Origin: Nemertoderma westbladi
Taxonomy: Eukaryota > Xenacoelomorpha > Nemertodermatida > Nemertodermatidae
Length of the DNA: 23,532 nucleotides
Reading direction: 5' to 3'
NCBI GenBank assembly: GCA_032718475.1
Contig: JAUCBJ010006166.1
Span: forward strand, 1-23,532
Part shown: in pieces, positions 13,028-22,082 of the stretch
Numbering within the stretch: position 1 is the stretch's first letter
Layout of the letters: every line of letters starts with the position of its first letter
Program-made: the position numbers and the translations under genes
Notes under the pieces: model-generated
What the model saw: only the letters and a program-made list of their open reading frames with translations
What the model was told of the DNA's origin: nothing
Databases searched by the model: none

Positions 13028-15367
13028 ACACCGCGACAAAGGAGTTAGGGTCACGTGAAACACGTCCTATAAAATAAAGAAAGTCACGTGCAACAGTAGC
13101 AACACACACCGCGACAAAGGAGTTAGGGTCACGTAAAACACGTCCTATAAAATAAAGAAAGTCAAGAGCATCAGTAGCAACACACACCGCGACAAAGGAG
13201 TTAGGGTCACGTGAAACACGTCCTATAAAATAAAGAAAGTCACGTGCAACAGTAGCAACACACACCGAGACAAAGGAGTTAGGGTCACGTGAAACACGTC
13301 CTATAAAATAAAGAAAGTCACGTGCAACAGTAGCAACACACACCGAGACAAAGGAGTTAGGGTCACGTGAAACACGTCCTATAAAATAAAGAAAGTCACG
13401 TGCAACAGTAGCAACACACACCGCGACAAAGGAGTTAGGGTCACGTGAAACACGTCCTATAAAATAAAGAAAGTCACGTGCAACAGTAGCAACACACACC
13501 GCGACAAAGGAGTTAGGGTCACGTGAAACACGTCCTATAAAATAAAGAAAGTCACGTGCAACAGTAGCAACACACACCGCGACAAAGGAGTTAGGGTCAC
13601 GTGATACACGTCCTATAAAATAAAGAAAGTCACGTGCAACAGTAGCAACACACACCGCGACAAAGGAGTTAGGGTCACGTGATACACGTCCTATAAAATA
13701 AAGAAAGTCACGTGCAACAGTAGCAACACACACCGAGACAAAGGAGTTAGGGTCACGTGATACACGTCCTATAAAATAAAGAAAGTCAAGAGCATCAGTA
13801 GCAACACACACCGAGACAAAGGAGTTAGGGTCACGTGATACACGTCCTATAAAATAAAGAAAGTCACGTGCAACAGTAGCAACACACACCGAGACAAAGG
13901 AGTTAGGGTCACGTGAAACACGTCCTATAAAATAAAGAAAGTCACGTGCAACAGTAGCAACACACACCGAGACAAAGGAGTTAGGGTCACGTGAAACACG
14001 TCCTATAAAATAAAGAAAGTCACGTGCAACAGTAGCAACACACACCGCGACAAAGGAGTTAGGGTCACGTGAAACACGTCCTATAAAATAAAGAAAGTCA
14101 CGTGCAACAGTAGCAACACACACCGCGACAAAGGAGTTAGGGTCACGTGAAACACGTCCTATAAAATAAAGAAAGTCACGTGCAACAGTAGCAACACACA
14201 CCGAGACAAAGGAGTTAGGGTCACGTGAAACACGTCCTATAAAATAAAGAAAGTCACGTGCAACAGTAGCAACACACACCGCGACAAAGGAGTTAGGGTC
14301 ACGTGAAACACGTCCTATAAAATAAAGAAAGTCACGTGCAACAGTAGCAACACACACCGCGACAAAGGAGTTAGGGTCACGTGAAACACGTCCTATAAAA
14401 TAAAGAAAGTCAAGAGCATCAGTAGCAACACACACCGCGACAAAGGAGTTAGGGTCACGTGAAACACGTCCTATAAAATAAAGAAAGTCACGTGCAACAG
14501 TAGCAACACACACCGCGACAAAGGAGTTAGGGTCACGTGAAACACGTCCTATAAAATAAAGAAAGTCAAGAGCATCAGTAGCAACACACACCGCGACAAA
14601 GGAGTTAGGGTCACGTGAAACACGTCCTATAAAATAAAGAAAGTCACGTGCAACAGTAGCAACACACACCGAGACAAAGGAGTTAGGGTCACGTGAAACA
14701 CGTCCTATAAAATAAAGAAAGTCACGTGCAACAGTAGCAACACACACCGAGACAAAGGAGTTAGGGTCACGTGAAACACGTCCTATAAAATAAAGAAAGT
14801 CACGTGCAACAGTAGCAACACACACCGCGACAAAGGAGTTAGGGTCACGTGAAACACGTCCTATAAAATAAAGAAAGTCACGTGCAACAGTAGCAACACA
14901 CACCGCGACAAAGGAGTTAGGGTCACGTGAAACACGTCCTATAAAATAAAGAAAGTCACGTGCAACAGTAGCAACACACACCGCGACAAAGGAGTTAGGG
15001 TCACGTGATACACGTCCTATAAAATAAAGAAAGTCACGTGCAACAGTAGCAACACACACCGCGACAAAGGAGTTAGGGTCACGTGATACACGTCCTATAA
15101 AATAAAGAAAGTCACGTGCAACAGTAGCAACACACACCGAGACAAAGGAGTTAGGGTCACGTGATACACGTCCTATAAAATAAAGAAAGTCAAGAGCATC
15201 AGTAGCAACACACACCGAGACAAAGGAGTTAGGGTCACGTGATACACGTCCTATAAAATAAAGAAAGTCACGTGCAACAGTAGCAACACACACCGAGACA
15301 AAGGAGTTAGGGTCACGTGAAACACGTCCTATAAAATAAAGAAAGTCACGTGCAACAGTAGCAACAC
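13028..15367. repeat. 18-unit-step duplication, 12 matching units
   Basis: Units 168-179 (13028-13963) and 186-197 (14432-15367) agree at all seven variant sites, a 936-bp block repeated at an offset of exactly 1404 bp (18 units). The one difference I see is G at 14539 versus A at 13135, where the first copy has CACGTA. That private change therefore postdates the duplication. Flanking units 167/185 and 180/198 differ, which marks the ends of the block. Confidence 0.85.
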
Positions 15368-16147
15368 ACACCGAGACAAAGGAGTTAGGGTCACGTGAAA
15401 CACGTCCTATAAAATAAAGAAAGTCAAGAGCATCAGTAGCAACACACACCGAGACAAAGGAGTTAGGGTCACGTGATACACGTCCTATAAAATAAAGAAA
15501 GTCACGTGCAACAGTAGCAACACACACCGAGACAAAGGAGTTAGGGTCACGTGATACACGTCCTATAAAATAAAGAAAGTCACGTGCAACAGTAGCAACA
15601 CACACCGAGACAAAGGAGTTAGGGTCACGTGAAACACGTCGTATAAAATAAAGAAAGTCAAGAGCATCAGTAGCAACACACACCGAGACAAAGGAGTTAG
15701 GGTCACGTGAAACACGTCGTATAAAATAAAGAAAGTCACGTGCAACAGTAGCAACACACACCGCGACAAAGGAGTTAGGGTCACGTGAAACACGTCCTAT
15801 AAAATAAATAAAGTCACGTGCAACAGTAGCAACACACACCGAGACAAAGGAGTTAGGGTCACGTGAAACACGTCCTATAAAATAAAGAAACTCAAGAGCA
15901 TCAGTAGCAACACACACCGAGACAAAGGAGTTAGGGTCACGTGATACACGTCCTATAAAATAAAGAAAGTCACGTGCAACAGTAGCAACACACACCGAGA
16001 CAAAGGAGTTAGGGTCACGTGAAACACGTCCTATAAAATAAAGAAAGTCAAGAGCATCAGTAGCAACACACACCGAGACAAAGGAGTTAGGGTCACGTGA
16101 AACACGTCGTATAAAATAAAGAAAGTCACGTGCAACAGTAGCAACAC

Positions 16148-17161
16148 ACACCGCGACAAAGGAGTTAGGGTCACGTGATACACGTCCTATAAAATAAAGA
16201 AAGTCAAGAGCATCAGTAGCAACACACACCGCGACAAAGGAGTTAGGGTCACGTGAAACACGTCGTATAAAATAAAGAAAGTCACGTGCAACAGTAGCAA
16301 CACACACCGCGACAAAGGAGTTAGGGTCACGTGAAACACGTCCTATAAAATAAAGAAAGTCAAGAGCATCAGTAGCAACACACACCGAGACAAAGGAGTT
16401 AGGGTCACGTGATACACGTCCTATAAAATAAAGAAAGTCACGTGCAACAGTAGCAACACACACCGCGACAAAGGAGTTAGGGTCACGTGAAACACGTCCT
16501 ATAAAATAAAGAAAGTCACGTGCAACAGTAGCAACACACACCGCGACAAAGGAGTTAGGGTCACGTGATACACGTCCTATAAAATAAAGAAAGTCAAGAG
16601 CATCAGTAGCAACACACACCGCGACAAAGGAGTTAGGGTCACGTGAAACACGTCGTATAAAATAAAGAAAGTCACGTGCAACAGTAGCAACACACACCGC
16701 GACAAAGGAGTTAGGGTCACGTGAAACACGTCCTATAAAATAAAGAAAGTCAAGAGCATCAGTAGCAACACACACCGAGACAAAGGAGTTAGGGTCACGT
16801 GATACACGTCCTATAAAATAAAGAAAGTCACGTGCAACAGTAGCAACACACACCGCGACAAAGGAGTTAGGGTCACGTGATACACGTCCTATAAAATAAA
16901 GAAAGTCAAGAGCATCAGTAGCAACACACACCGCGACAAAGGAGTTAGGGTCACGTGAAACACGTCGTATAAAATAAAGAAAGTCACGTGCAACAGTAGC
17001 AACACACACCGCGACAAAGGAGTTAGGGTCACGTGAAACACGTCCTATAAAATAAAGAAAGTCAAGAGCATCAGTAGCAACACACACCGAGACAAAGGAG
17101 TTAGGGTCACGTGATACACGTCCTATAAAATAAAGAAAGTCACGTGCAACAGTAGCAACAC
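16148..17161. repeat. Four-unit higher-order repeat, three copies
   Basis: Units 208-211, 213-216 and 217-220 repeat the order C-32T-AAGAGCATC, C-40G, C-AAGAGCATC, A-32T. Unit 212, a plain consensus unit, is inserted after the first copy. The tetramer is 312 bp. It is a clean example of alpha-satellite-style higher-order structure within a short array segment. Confidence 0.85.
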
Positions 17162-18721
17162 ACACCGCGACAAAGGAGTTAGGGTCACGTGATACACGTC
17201 CTATAAAATAAAGAAAGTCACGTGCAACAGTAGCAACACACACCGCGACAAAGGAGTTAGGGTCACGTGAAACACGTCCTATAAAATAAAGAAAGTCAAG
17301 AGCATCAGTAGCAACACACACCGAGACAAAGGAGTTAGGGTCACGTGAAACACGTCCTATAAAATAAAGAAAGTCAAGAGCATCAGTAGCAACACACACC
17401 GAGACAAAGGAGTTAGGGTCACGTGAAACACGTCGTATAAAATAAAGAAAGTCACGTGCAACAGTAGCAACACACACCGCGACAAAGGAGTTAGGGTCAC
17501 GTGAAACACGTCCTATAAAATAAAGAAAGTCAAGAGCATCAGTAGCAACACACACCGAGACAAAGGAGTTAGGGTCACGTGAAACACGTCGTATAAAATA
17601 AAGAAAGTCACGTGCAACAGTAGCAACACACACCGAGACAAAGGAGTTAGGGTCACGTGAAACACGTCCTATAAAATAAAGAAAGTCACGTGCAACAGTA
17701 GCAACACACACCGAGACAAAGGAGTTAGGGTCACGTGAAACACGTCCTATAAAATAAAGAAAGTCAAGAGCATCAGTAGCAACACACACCGAGACAAAGG
17801 AGTTAGGGTCACGTGAAACACGTCCTATAAAATAAAGAAAGTCACGTGCAACAGTAGCAACACACACCGAGACAAAGGAGTTAGGGTCACGTGAAACACG
17901 TCCTATAAAATAAAGAAAGTCAAGAGCATCAGTAGCAACACACACCGAGACAAAGGAGTTAGGGTCACGTGAAACACGTCCTATAAAATAAAGAAAGTCA
18001 CGTGCAACAGTAGCAACACACACCGCGACAAAGGAGTTAGGGTCACGTGAAACACGTCCTATAAAATAAAGAAAGTCACGTGCAACAGTAGCAACACACA
18101 CCGAGACAAAGGAGTTAGGGTCACGTGAAACACGTCCTATAAAATAAAGAAAGTCAAGAGCATCAGTAGCAACACACACCGCGACAAAGGAGTTAGGGTC
18201 ACGTGAAACACGTCGTATAAAATAAAGAAAGTCACGTGCAACAGTAGCAACACACACCGCGACAAAGGAGTTAGGGTCACGTGAAACACGTCGTATAAAA
18301 TAAAGAAAGTCACGTGCAACAGTAGCAACACACACCGCGACAAAGGAGTTAGGGTCACGTGAAACACGTCCTATAAAATAAAGAAAGTCACGTGCAACAG
18401 TAGCAACACACACCGCGACAAAGGAGTTAGGGTCACGTGAAACACGTCCTATAAAATAAAGAAAGTCACGTGCAACAGTAGCAACACACACCGCGACAAA
18501 GGAGTTAGGGTCACGTGAAACACGTCCTATAAAATAAAGAAAGTCACGTGCAACAGTAGCAACACACACCGCGACAAAGGAGTTAGGGTCACGTGAAACA
18601 CGTCCTATAAAATAAAGAAAGTCACGTGCAACAGTAGCAACACACACCGAGACAAAGGAGTTAGGGTCACGTGAAACACGTCGTATAAAATAAAGAAAGT
18701 CACGTGCAACAGTAGCAACAC

Positions 18722-20983
18722 ACACCGCGACAAAGGAGTTAGGGTCACGTGAAACACGTCCTATAAAATAAAGAAAGTCACGTGCAACAGTAGCAACACA
18801 CACCGAGACAAAGGAGTTAGGGTCACGTGAAACACGTCCTATAAAATAAATAAAGTCACGTGCATCAGTAGCAACACACACCGAGACAAAGGAGTTAGGG
18901 TCACGTGAAACACGTCCTATAAAATAAATAAAGTCACGTGCAACAGTAGCAACACACACCGAGACAAAGGAGTTAGGGTCACGTGAAACACGTCGTATAA
19001 AATAAAGAAAGTCACGTGCAACAGTAGCAACACACACCGCGACAAAGGAGTTAGGGTCACGTGAAACACGTCCTATAAAATAAAGAAAGTCACGTGCAAC
19101 AGTAGCAACACACACCGAGACAAAGGAGTTAGGGTCACGTGAAACACGTCCTATAAAATAAAGAAAGTCACGAGCAACAGTAGCAACACACACCGCGACA
19201 AAGGAGTTAGGGTCACGTGAAACACGTCCTATAAAATAAAGAAAGTCAAGAGCAACAGTAGCAACACACACCGAGACAAAGGAGTTAGGGTCACGTGAAA
19301 CACGTCGTATAAAATAAAGAAAGTCAAGAGCATCAGTAGCAACACACACCGCGACAAAGGAGTTAGGGTCACGTGATACACGTCCTATAAAATAAATAAA
19401 GTCACGTGCAACAGTAGCAACACACACCGAGACAAAGGAGTTAGGGTCACGTGAAACACGTCCTATAAAATAAAGAAAGTCACGAGCAACAGTAGCAACA
19501 CACACCGCGACAAAGGAGTTAGGGTCACGTGAAACACGTCGTATAAAATAAAGAAAGTCACGAGCAACAGTAGCAACACACACCGAGACAAAGGAGTTAG
19601 GGTCACGTGAAACACGTCCTATAAAATAAAGAAAGTCAAGAGCAACAGTAGCAACACACACCGAGACAAAGGAGTTAGGGTCACGTGAAACACGTCCTAT
19701 AAAATAAAGAAAGTCACGTGCAACAGTAGCAACACACACCGAGACAAAGGAGTTAGGGTCACGTGATACACGTCCTATAAAATAAAGAAAGTCACGTGCA
19801 ACAGTAGCAACACACACCGCGACAAAGGAGTTAGGGTCACGTGAAACACGTCCTATAAAATAAAGAAAGTCACGAGCAACAGTAGCAACACACACCGCGA
19901 CAAAGGAGTTAGGGTCACGTGAAACACGTCGTATAAAATAAAGAAAGTCACGAGCAACAGTAGCAACACACACCGCGACAAAGGAGTTAGGGTCACGTGA
20001 TACACGTCCTATAAAATAAAGAAAGTCAAGAGCAACAGTAGCAACACACACCGAGACAAAGGAGTTAGGGTCACGTGAAACACGTCCTATAAAATAAAGA
20101 AAGTCACGTGCAACAGTAGCAACACACACCGCGACAAAGGAGTTAGGGTCACGTGAAACACGTCCTATAAAATAAAGAAAGTCACGTGCAACAGTAGCAA
20201 CACACACCGAGACAAAGGAGTTAGGGTCACGTGAAACACGTCCTATAAAATAAATAAAGTCACGTGCATCAGTAGCAACACACACCGAGACAAAGGAGTT
20301 AGGGTCACGTGAAACACGTCCTATAAAATAAATAAAGTCACGTGCAACAGTAGCAACACACACCGAGACAAAGGAGTTAGGGTCACGTGAAACACGTCGT
20401 ATAAAATAAAGAAAGTCACGTGCAACAGTAGCAACACACACCGCGACAAAGGAGTTAGGGTCACGTGAAACACGTCCTATAAAATAAAGAAAGTCACGTG
20501 CAACAGTAGCAACACACACCGAGACAAAGGAGTTAGGGTCACGTGAAACACGTCCTATAAAATAAAGAAAGTCACGAGCAACAGTAGCAACACACACCGC
20601 GACAAAGGAGTTAGGGTCACGTGAAACACGTCCTATAAAATAAAGAAAGTCAAGAGCAACAGTAGCAACACACACCGAGACAAAGGAGTTAGGGTCACGT
20701 GAAACACGTCGTATAAAATAAAGAAAGTCAAGAGCATCAGTAGCAACACACACCGCGACAAAGGAGTTAGGGTCACGTGATACACGTCCTATAAAATAAA
20801 TAAAGTCACGTGCAACAGTAGCAACACACACCGAGACAAAGGAGTTAGGGTCACGTGAAACACGTCCTATAAAATAAAGAAAGTCACGAGCAACAGTAGC
20901 AACACACACCGCGACAAAGGAGTTAGGGTCACGTGAAACACGTCGTATAAAATAAAGAAAGTCACGAGCAACAGTAGCAACAC
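18722..20983. repeat. 18-unit-step duplication, 11 matching units
   Basis: Units 241-251 (18722-19579) and 259-269 (20126-20983) agree at all seven variant sites, an 858-bp block at an offset of 1404 bp. The block includes the only two units with the recombinant CACGTGCATC (66T with an intact second E-box). The offset equals that of the separate duplication at 13028-15367, although the unit order differs. Confidence 0.85.
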
Positions 20984-21451
20984 ACACCGCGACAAAGGAG
21001 TTAGGGTCACGTGATACACGTCCTATAAAATAAAGAAAGTCAAGAGCAACAGTAGCAACACACACCGAGACAAAGGAGTTAGGGTCACGTGAAACACGTC
21101 CTATAAAATAAAGAAAGTCACGTGCAACAGTAGCAACACACACCGAGACAAAGGAGTTAGGGTCACGTGATACACGTCCTATAAAATAAAGAAAGTCAAG
21201 AGCAACAGTAGCAACACACACCGAGACAAAGGAGTTAGGGTCACGTGATACACGTCCTATAAAATAAAGAAAGTCAAGAGCAACAGTAGCAACACACACC
21301 GAGACAAAGGAGTTAGGGTCACGTGAAACACGTCCTATAAAATAAAGAAAGTCAAGAGCAACAGTAGCAACACACACCGAGACAAAGGAGTTAGGGTCAC
21401 GTGATACACGTCCTATAAAATAAAGAAAGTCACGAGCAACAGTAGCAACAC

Positions 21452-21487
21452 ACACCGAGACAAAGGTGTTAGGGTCATGTGAAACAC
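21452..21487. repeat. Truncated, diverged terminal 78-bp unit
   Basis: The first 36 bases of a unit are recognisable, with two private changes: AAAGGTGTT for AAAGGAGTT, and TCATGTG for TCACGTG. Homology stops after AAACAC. This is the right boundary of the array, and its extra divergence fits the usual decay of terminal units that escape homogenisation. Confidence 0.85.
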
Positions 21488-21495
21488 CTGAGATT

Positions 21496-21560
21496 ATTTC
21501 ACGTGAAATCGTTGATGATATCAAGTTAAATACATCCTATAAAAGATAGAAGGTCACGTA
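21496..21560. repeat. Decayed boundary unit with a 14-bp E-box palindrome
   Basis: ATTTCACGTGAAAT at 21496-21509 is a perfect 14-bp palindrome centred on CACGTG. At 21528-21560, AAATACATCCTATAAAAG followed by GATAGAAGGTCACGTAAA parallels the satellite segment AAACACGTCCTATAAAAT followed by AAAGAAAGTCACGTG. Repeated TTCACGTAAATACATC-like words follow. I read this as a fossil or ancestral unit left outside the homogenised array. Confidence 0.6.
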
Positions 21561-21739
21561 AATTCACGTAAATACATCATGTAAGTGTTCCCATCCCATC
21601 CCAACTAATTTACATGGAAATCAACCCGCTAAGATGTAAATGAAATAATAAAAAGTCATATTTTCGAGGGGTGGGATATTAAATTATTTATTTTTTTTTA
21701 TTATTGTCATTATAAGAATGCCAGATAATTAAAACTTAC
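21561..21739 (-). other. Unique AT-rich intron sequence next to the donor
   Basis: This 180-bp stretch has a CCCATCCCATCCC short repeat, a T-rich run around 21685-21701 and no frame resembling the exon. It separates the satellite boundary from the splice donor. I see no gene or RNA in it. Confidence 0.6.
21734..21739 (-). other. Splice donor (5' splice site) GTAAGT
   Basis: Read on the minus strand, the exon ends GCT CAA and is followed directly by GTAAGT, the consensus U1 recognition sequence. The frame falls exactly on a codon end, giving a phase-0 intron. This is the best splice signal around the exon and fixes its 3' end. Confidence 0.85.
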
Positions 21740-22025
21740 TTGAGCGAATGCTTTTGTTCTAAGTACAGTTTTTTCCTGTTTCCATTCCCATATGGTTAGC
21801 ATGTAGTCGGGAGCACTGCCTACGGTGGCCAATAGATCACCTTCTGGGTTGAAGTCCATGCAGGAGTAAGCCAGTTCCGTCCCCTCCCTTAGTATTCTGT
21901 ATAATCGAATACTTGGTTTGTACTCGTATATCGCTACGTTAGGGGTCAGCCCCTTCTCCGCTATCGCGAAATATTCTCCGGAATGATGGATAGTAATAGC
22001 CCCTATGCCACCGCCACTGAGGGTC
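21740..22025 (-). CDS. CFAP44: CFAP44-like (WDR52) WD-repeat protein, single internal exon
   Basis: On the minus strand, 95 complete codons follow one leading base (phase-1 start if the AG at 22027-22026 is used). The product begins TLSGGGIGAITIHHSGEY, continues with AEKGLTPNVAIYEY, RILREGTELAYSCMDFNP and LLATVGSAPDYMLTIWEWK, and ends VLRTKAFAQ. The GGGIGAI, AEKG..PN..IYEY, YRILR.GTE and ASVGS.PDY.LTIW.W pattern is, from memory of the family, the WD40 region of CFAP44. That protein works with CFAP43 on the axonemal doublet and is needed for motile cilia and sperm flagella. The D-x(n)-LTIW run is a WD40 blade end. The exon is a small fraction of a family protein that normally exceeds 1500 residues. 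It has no stops or frameshifts, so it looks functional. The frame stays open upstream to a TAA at 22064-22066, so the start could lie a little further right. Another WD40 protein is possible but less likely. Confidence 0.75.
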
Positions 22026-22067
22026 CTAGAAAGTCGCCAATGATTCAGAATATTAGCAGAATATTAG
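22026..22067 (-). other. Splice acceptor and branch-point zone of the CFAP44-like exon
   Basis: The minus strand reads GACTTTCTAG then the exon, with AG at 22027-22026 and only a short pyrimidine tract. Two CTAAT words (plus-strand ATTAG at 22052-22056 and 22063-22067) fit the animal branch-point consensus. Their branch adenines lie about 27 and 38 nt from the AG, within the normal range. An alternative AG at 22018-22017 would shorten the exon by nine bases. The acceptor choice is inference. Confidence 0.6.
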
Positions 22068-22078
22068 CAGAATATTGG
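22046..22078. repeat. 11-bp tandem triplication
   Basis: CAGAATATTAG occurs at 22046-22056 and 22057-22067, followed by CAGAATATTGG at 22068-22078. On the minus strand the first two copies each supply a CTAAT branch-point candidate. It abuts the 9-bp microsatellite. Confidence 0.9.
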
Positions 22079-22082
22079 AATA

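Larger units (their letters stand above)
1..21451. repeat. Giant 78-bp tandem satellite array (275 units, open at left edge)
   Basis: The unit begins ACACCGCGACAAAGG and recurs every 78 bp. Units 1-144 fill 1-11232 with no indel, unit 145 is 79 bp, and units 146-275 fill 11312-21451 with no indel. Differences between units are almost confined to seven positions of the unit: 7 C/A, 32 A/T, 40 C/G, 52 G/T, 60 C/A, 62 T/A and 66 A/T. Rare private changes include G to A at 13135 and a G to C near 15891. There are no unique spacers, terminal repeats or transposase frames. A plain consensus unit contains GTCACGTG at unit positions 23-30 and 56-63, TATAAAA at 41-47 and AATAAA at 46-51. All three plus-strand frames contain stops, and one minus-strand frame is open in every unit. 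The array is most simply intronic satellite DNA of the flanking CFAP44-like gene. The true copy number depends on assembly quality. Confidence 0.98.
1..21451. promoter_or_regulatory. Dense array of CACGTG E-box motifs (two per consensus unit)
   Basis: Each consensus unit has two perfect CACGTG palindromes, at unit positions 25-30 and 58-63, both inside GTCACGTG. By my count the first is intact in 274 of 275 units, the exception being CACGTA at 13131-13135. The second is destroyed in about 70 units by the AAGAG or CACGAG variants. That gives roughly 480 motif copies. CACGTG is the known core for bHLH-zip factors such as USF, MYC/MAX and MITF/TFEB. The sequence shows the motifs; factor binding or regulation is not shown. 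Confidence 0.4.
1..21739 (-). other. CFAP44: Putative giant intron of the CFAP44-like gene (partial)
   Basis: The minus-strand exon at 21740-22025 ends in a consensus donor, so sequence to its left is intron in the gene's sense. No further coding sequence related to the family appears between the donor and the left edge, only about 250 bp of unique or decayed sequence and the 78-bp satellite. If the gene is intact, this intron is at least 21.7 kb and mostly satellite. This is inference: the next exon is not in the window, and the exon could instead belong to a broken gene copy or border a misassembly. Confidence 0.5.

Noticed and set aside
1-21451. CRISPR array
   Set aside because: The repeats are contiguous and near-identical with no unique spacers, the 78-bp period contains no spacer-like variable segment, and the context is eukaryotic.
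1-21451. Telomeric or subtelomeric repeat, because each unit contains TTAGGG
   Set aside because: There is only one TTAGGG per 78 bp, followed by TCA rather than a second telomere repeat. This is not telomere sequence.
1-21451. Point-centromere-like CDEI element (RTCACRTG) or nuclear-receptor half-site (GGGTCA)
   Set aside because: Both words match within GGGTCACGTG, but CDEI is specific to budding yeasts and a single half-site is weak. The E-box description covers the same bases with fewer assumptions.
11256-21524. 3422-codon minus-strand open frame made of a 26-residue repeat (SRDPNSFVAVCVATVARDF...)
   Set aside because: It has no ATG start (it opens at a TTG in the decayed border) and ends only where the single extra base shifts the frame. 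One of six frames simply lacks stops in a 78-bp unit. Of the seven recurrent variants, five change the amino acid (A/S, G/R, L/I, R/L, V/D) and two are silent, so there is no sign of protein-level constraint. It also lies in the apparent intron of CFAP44.
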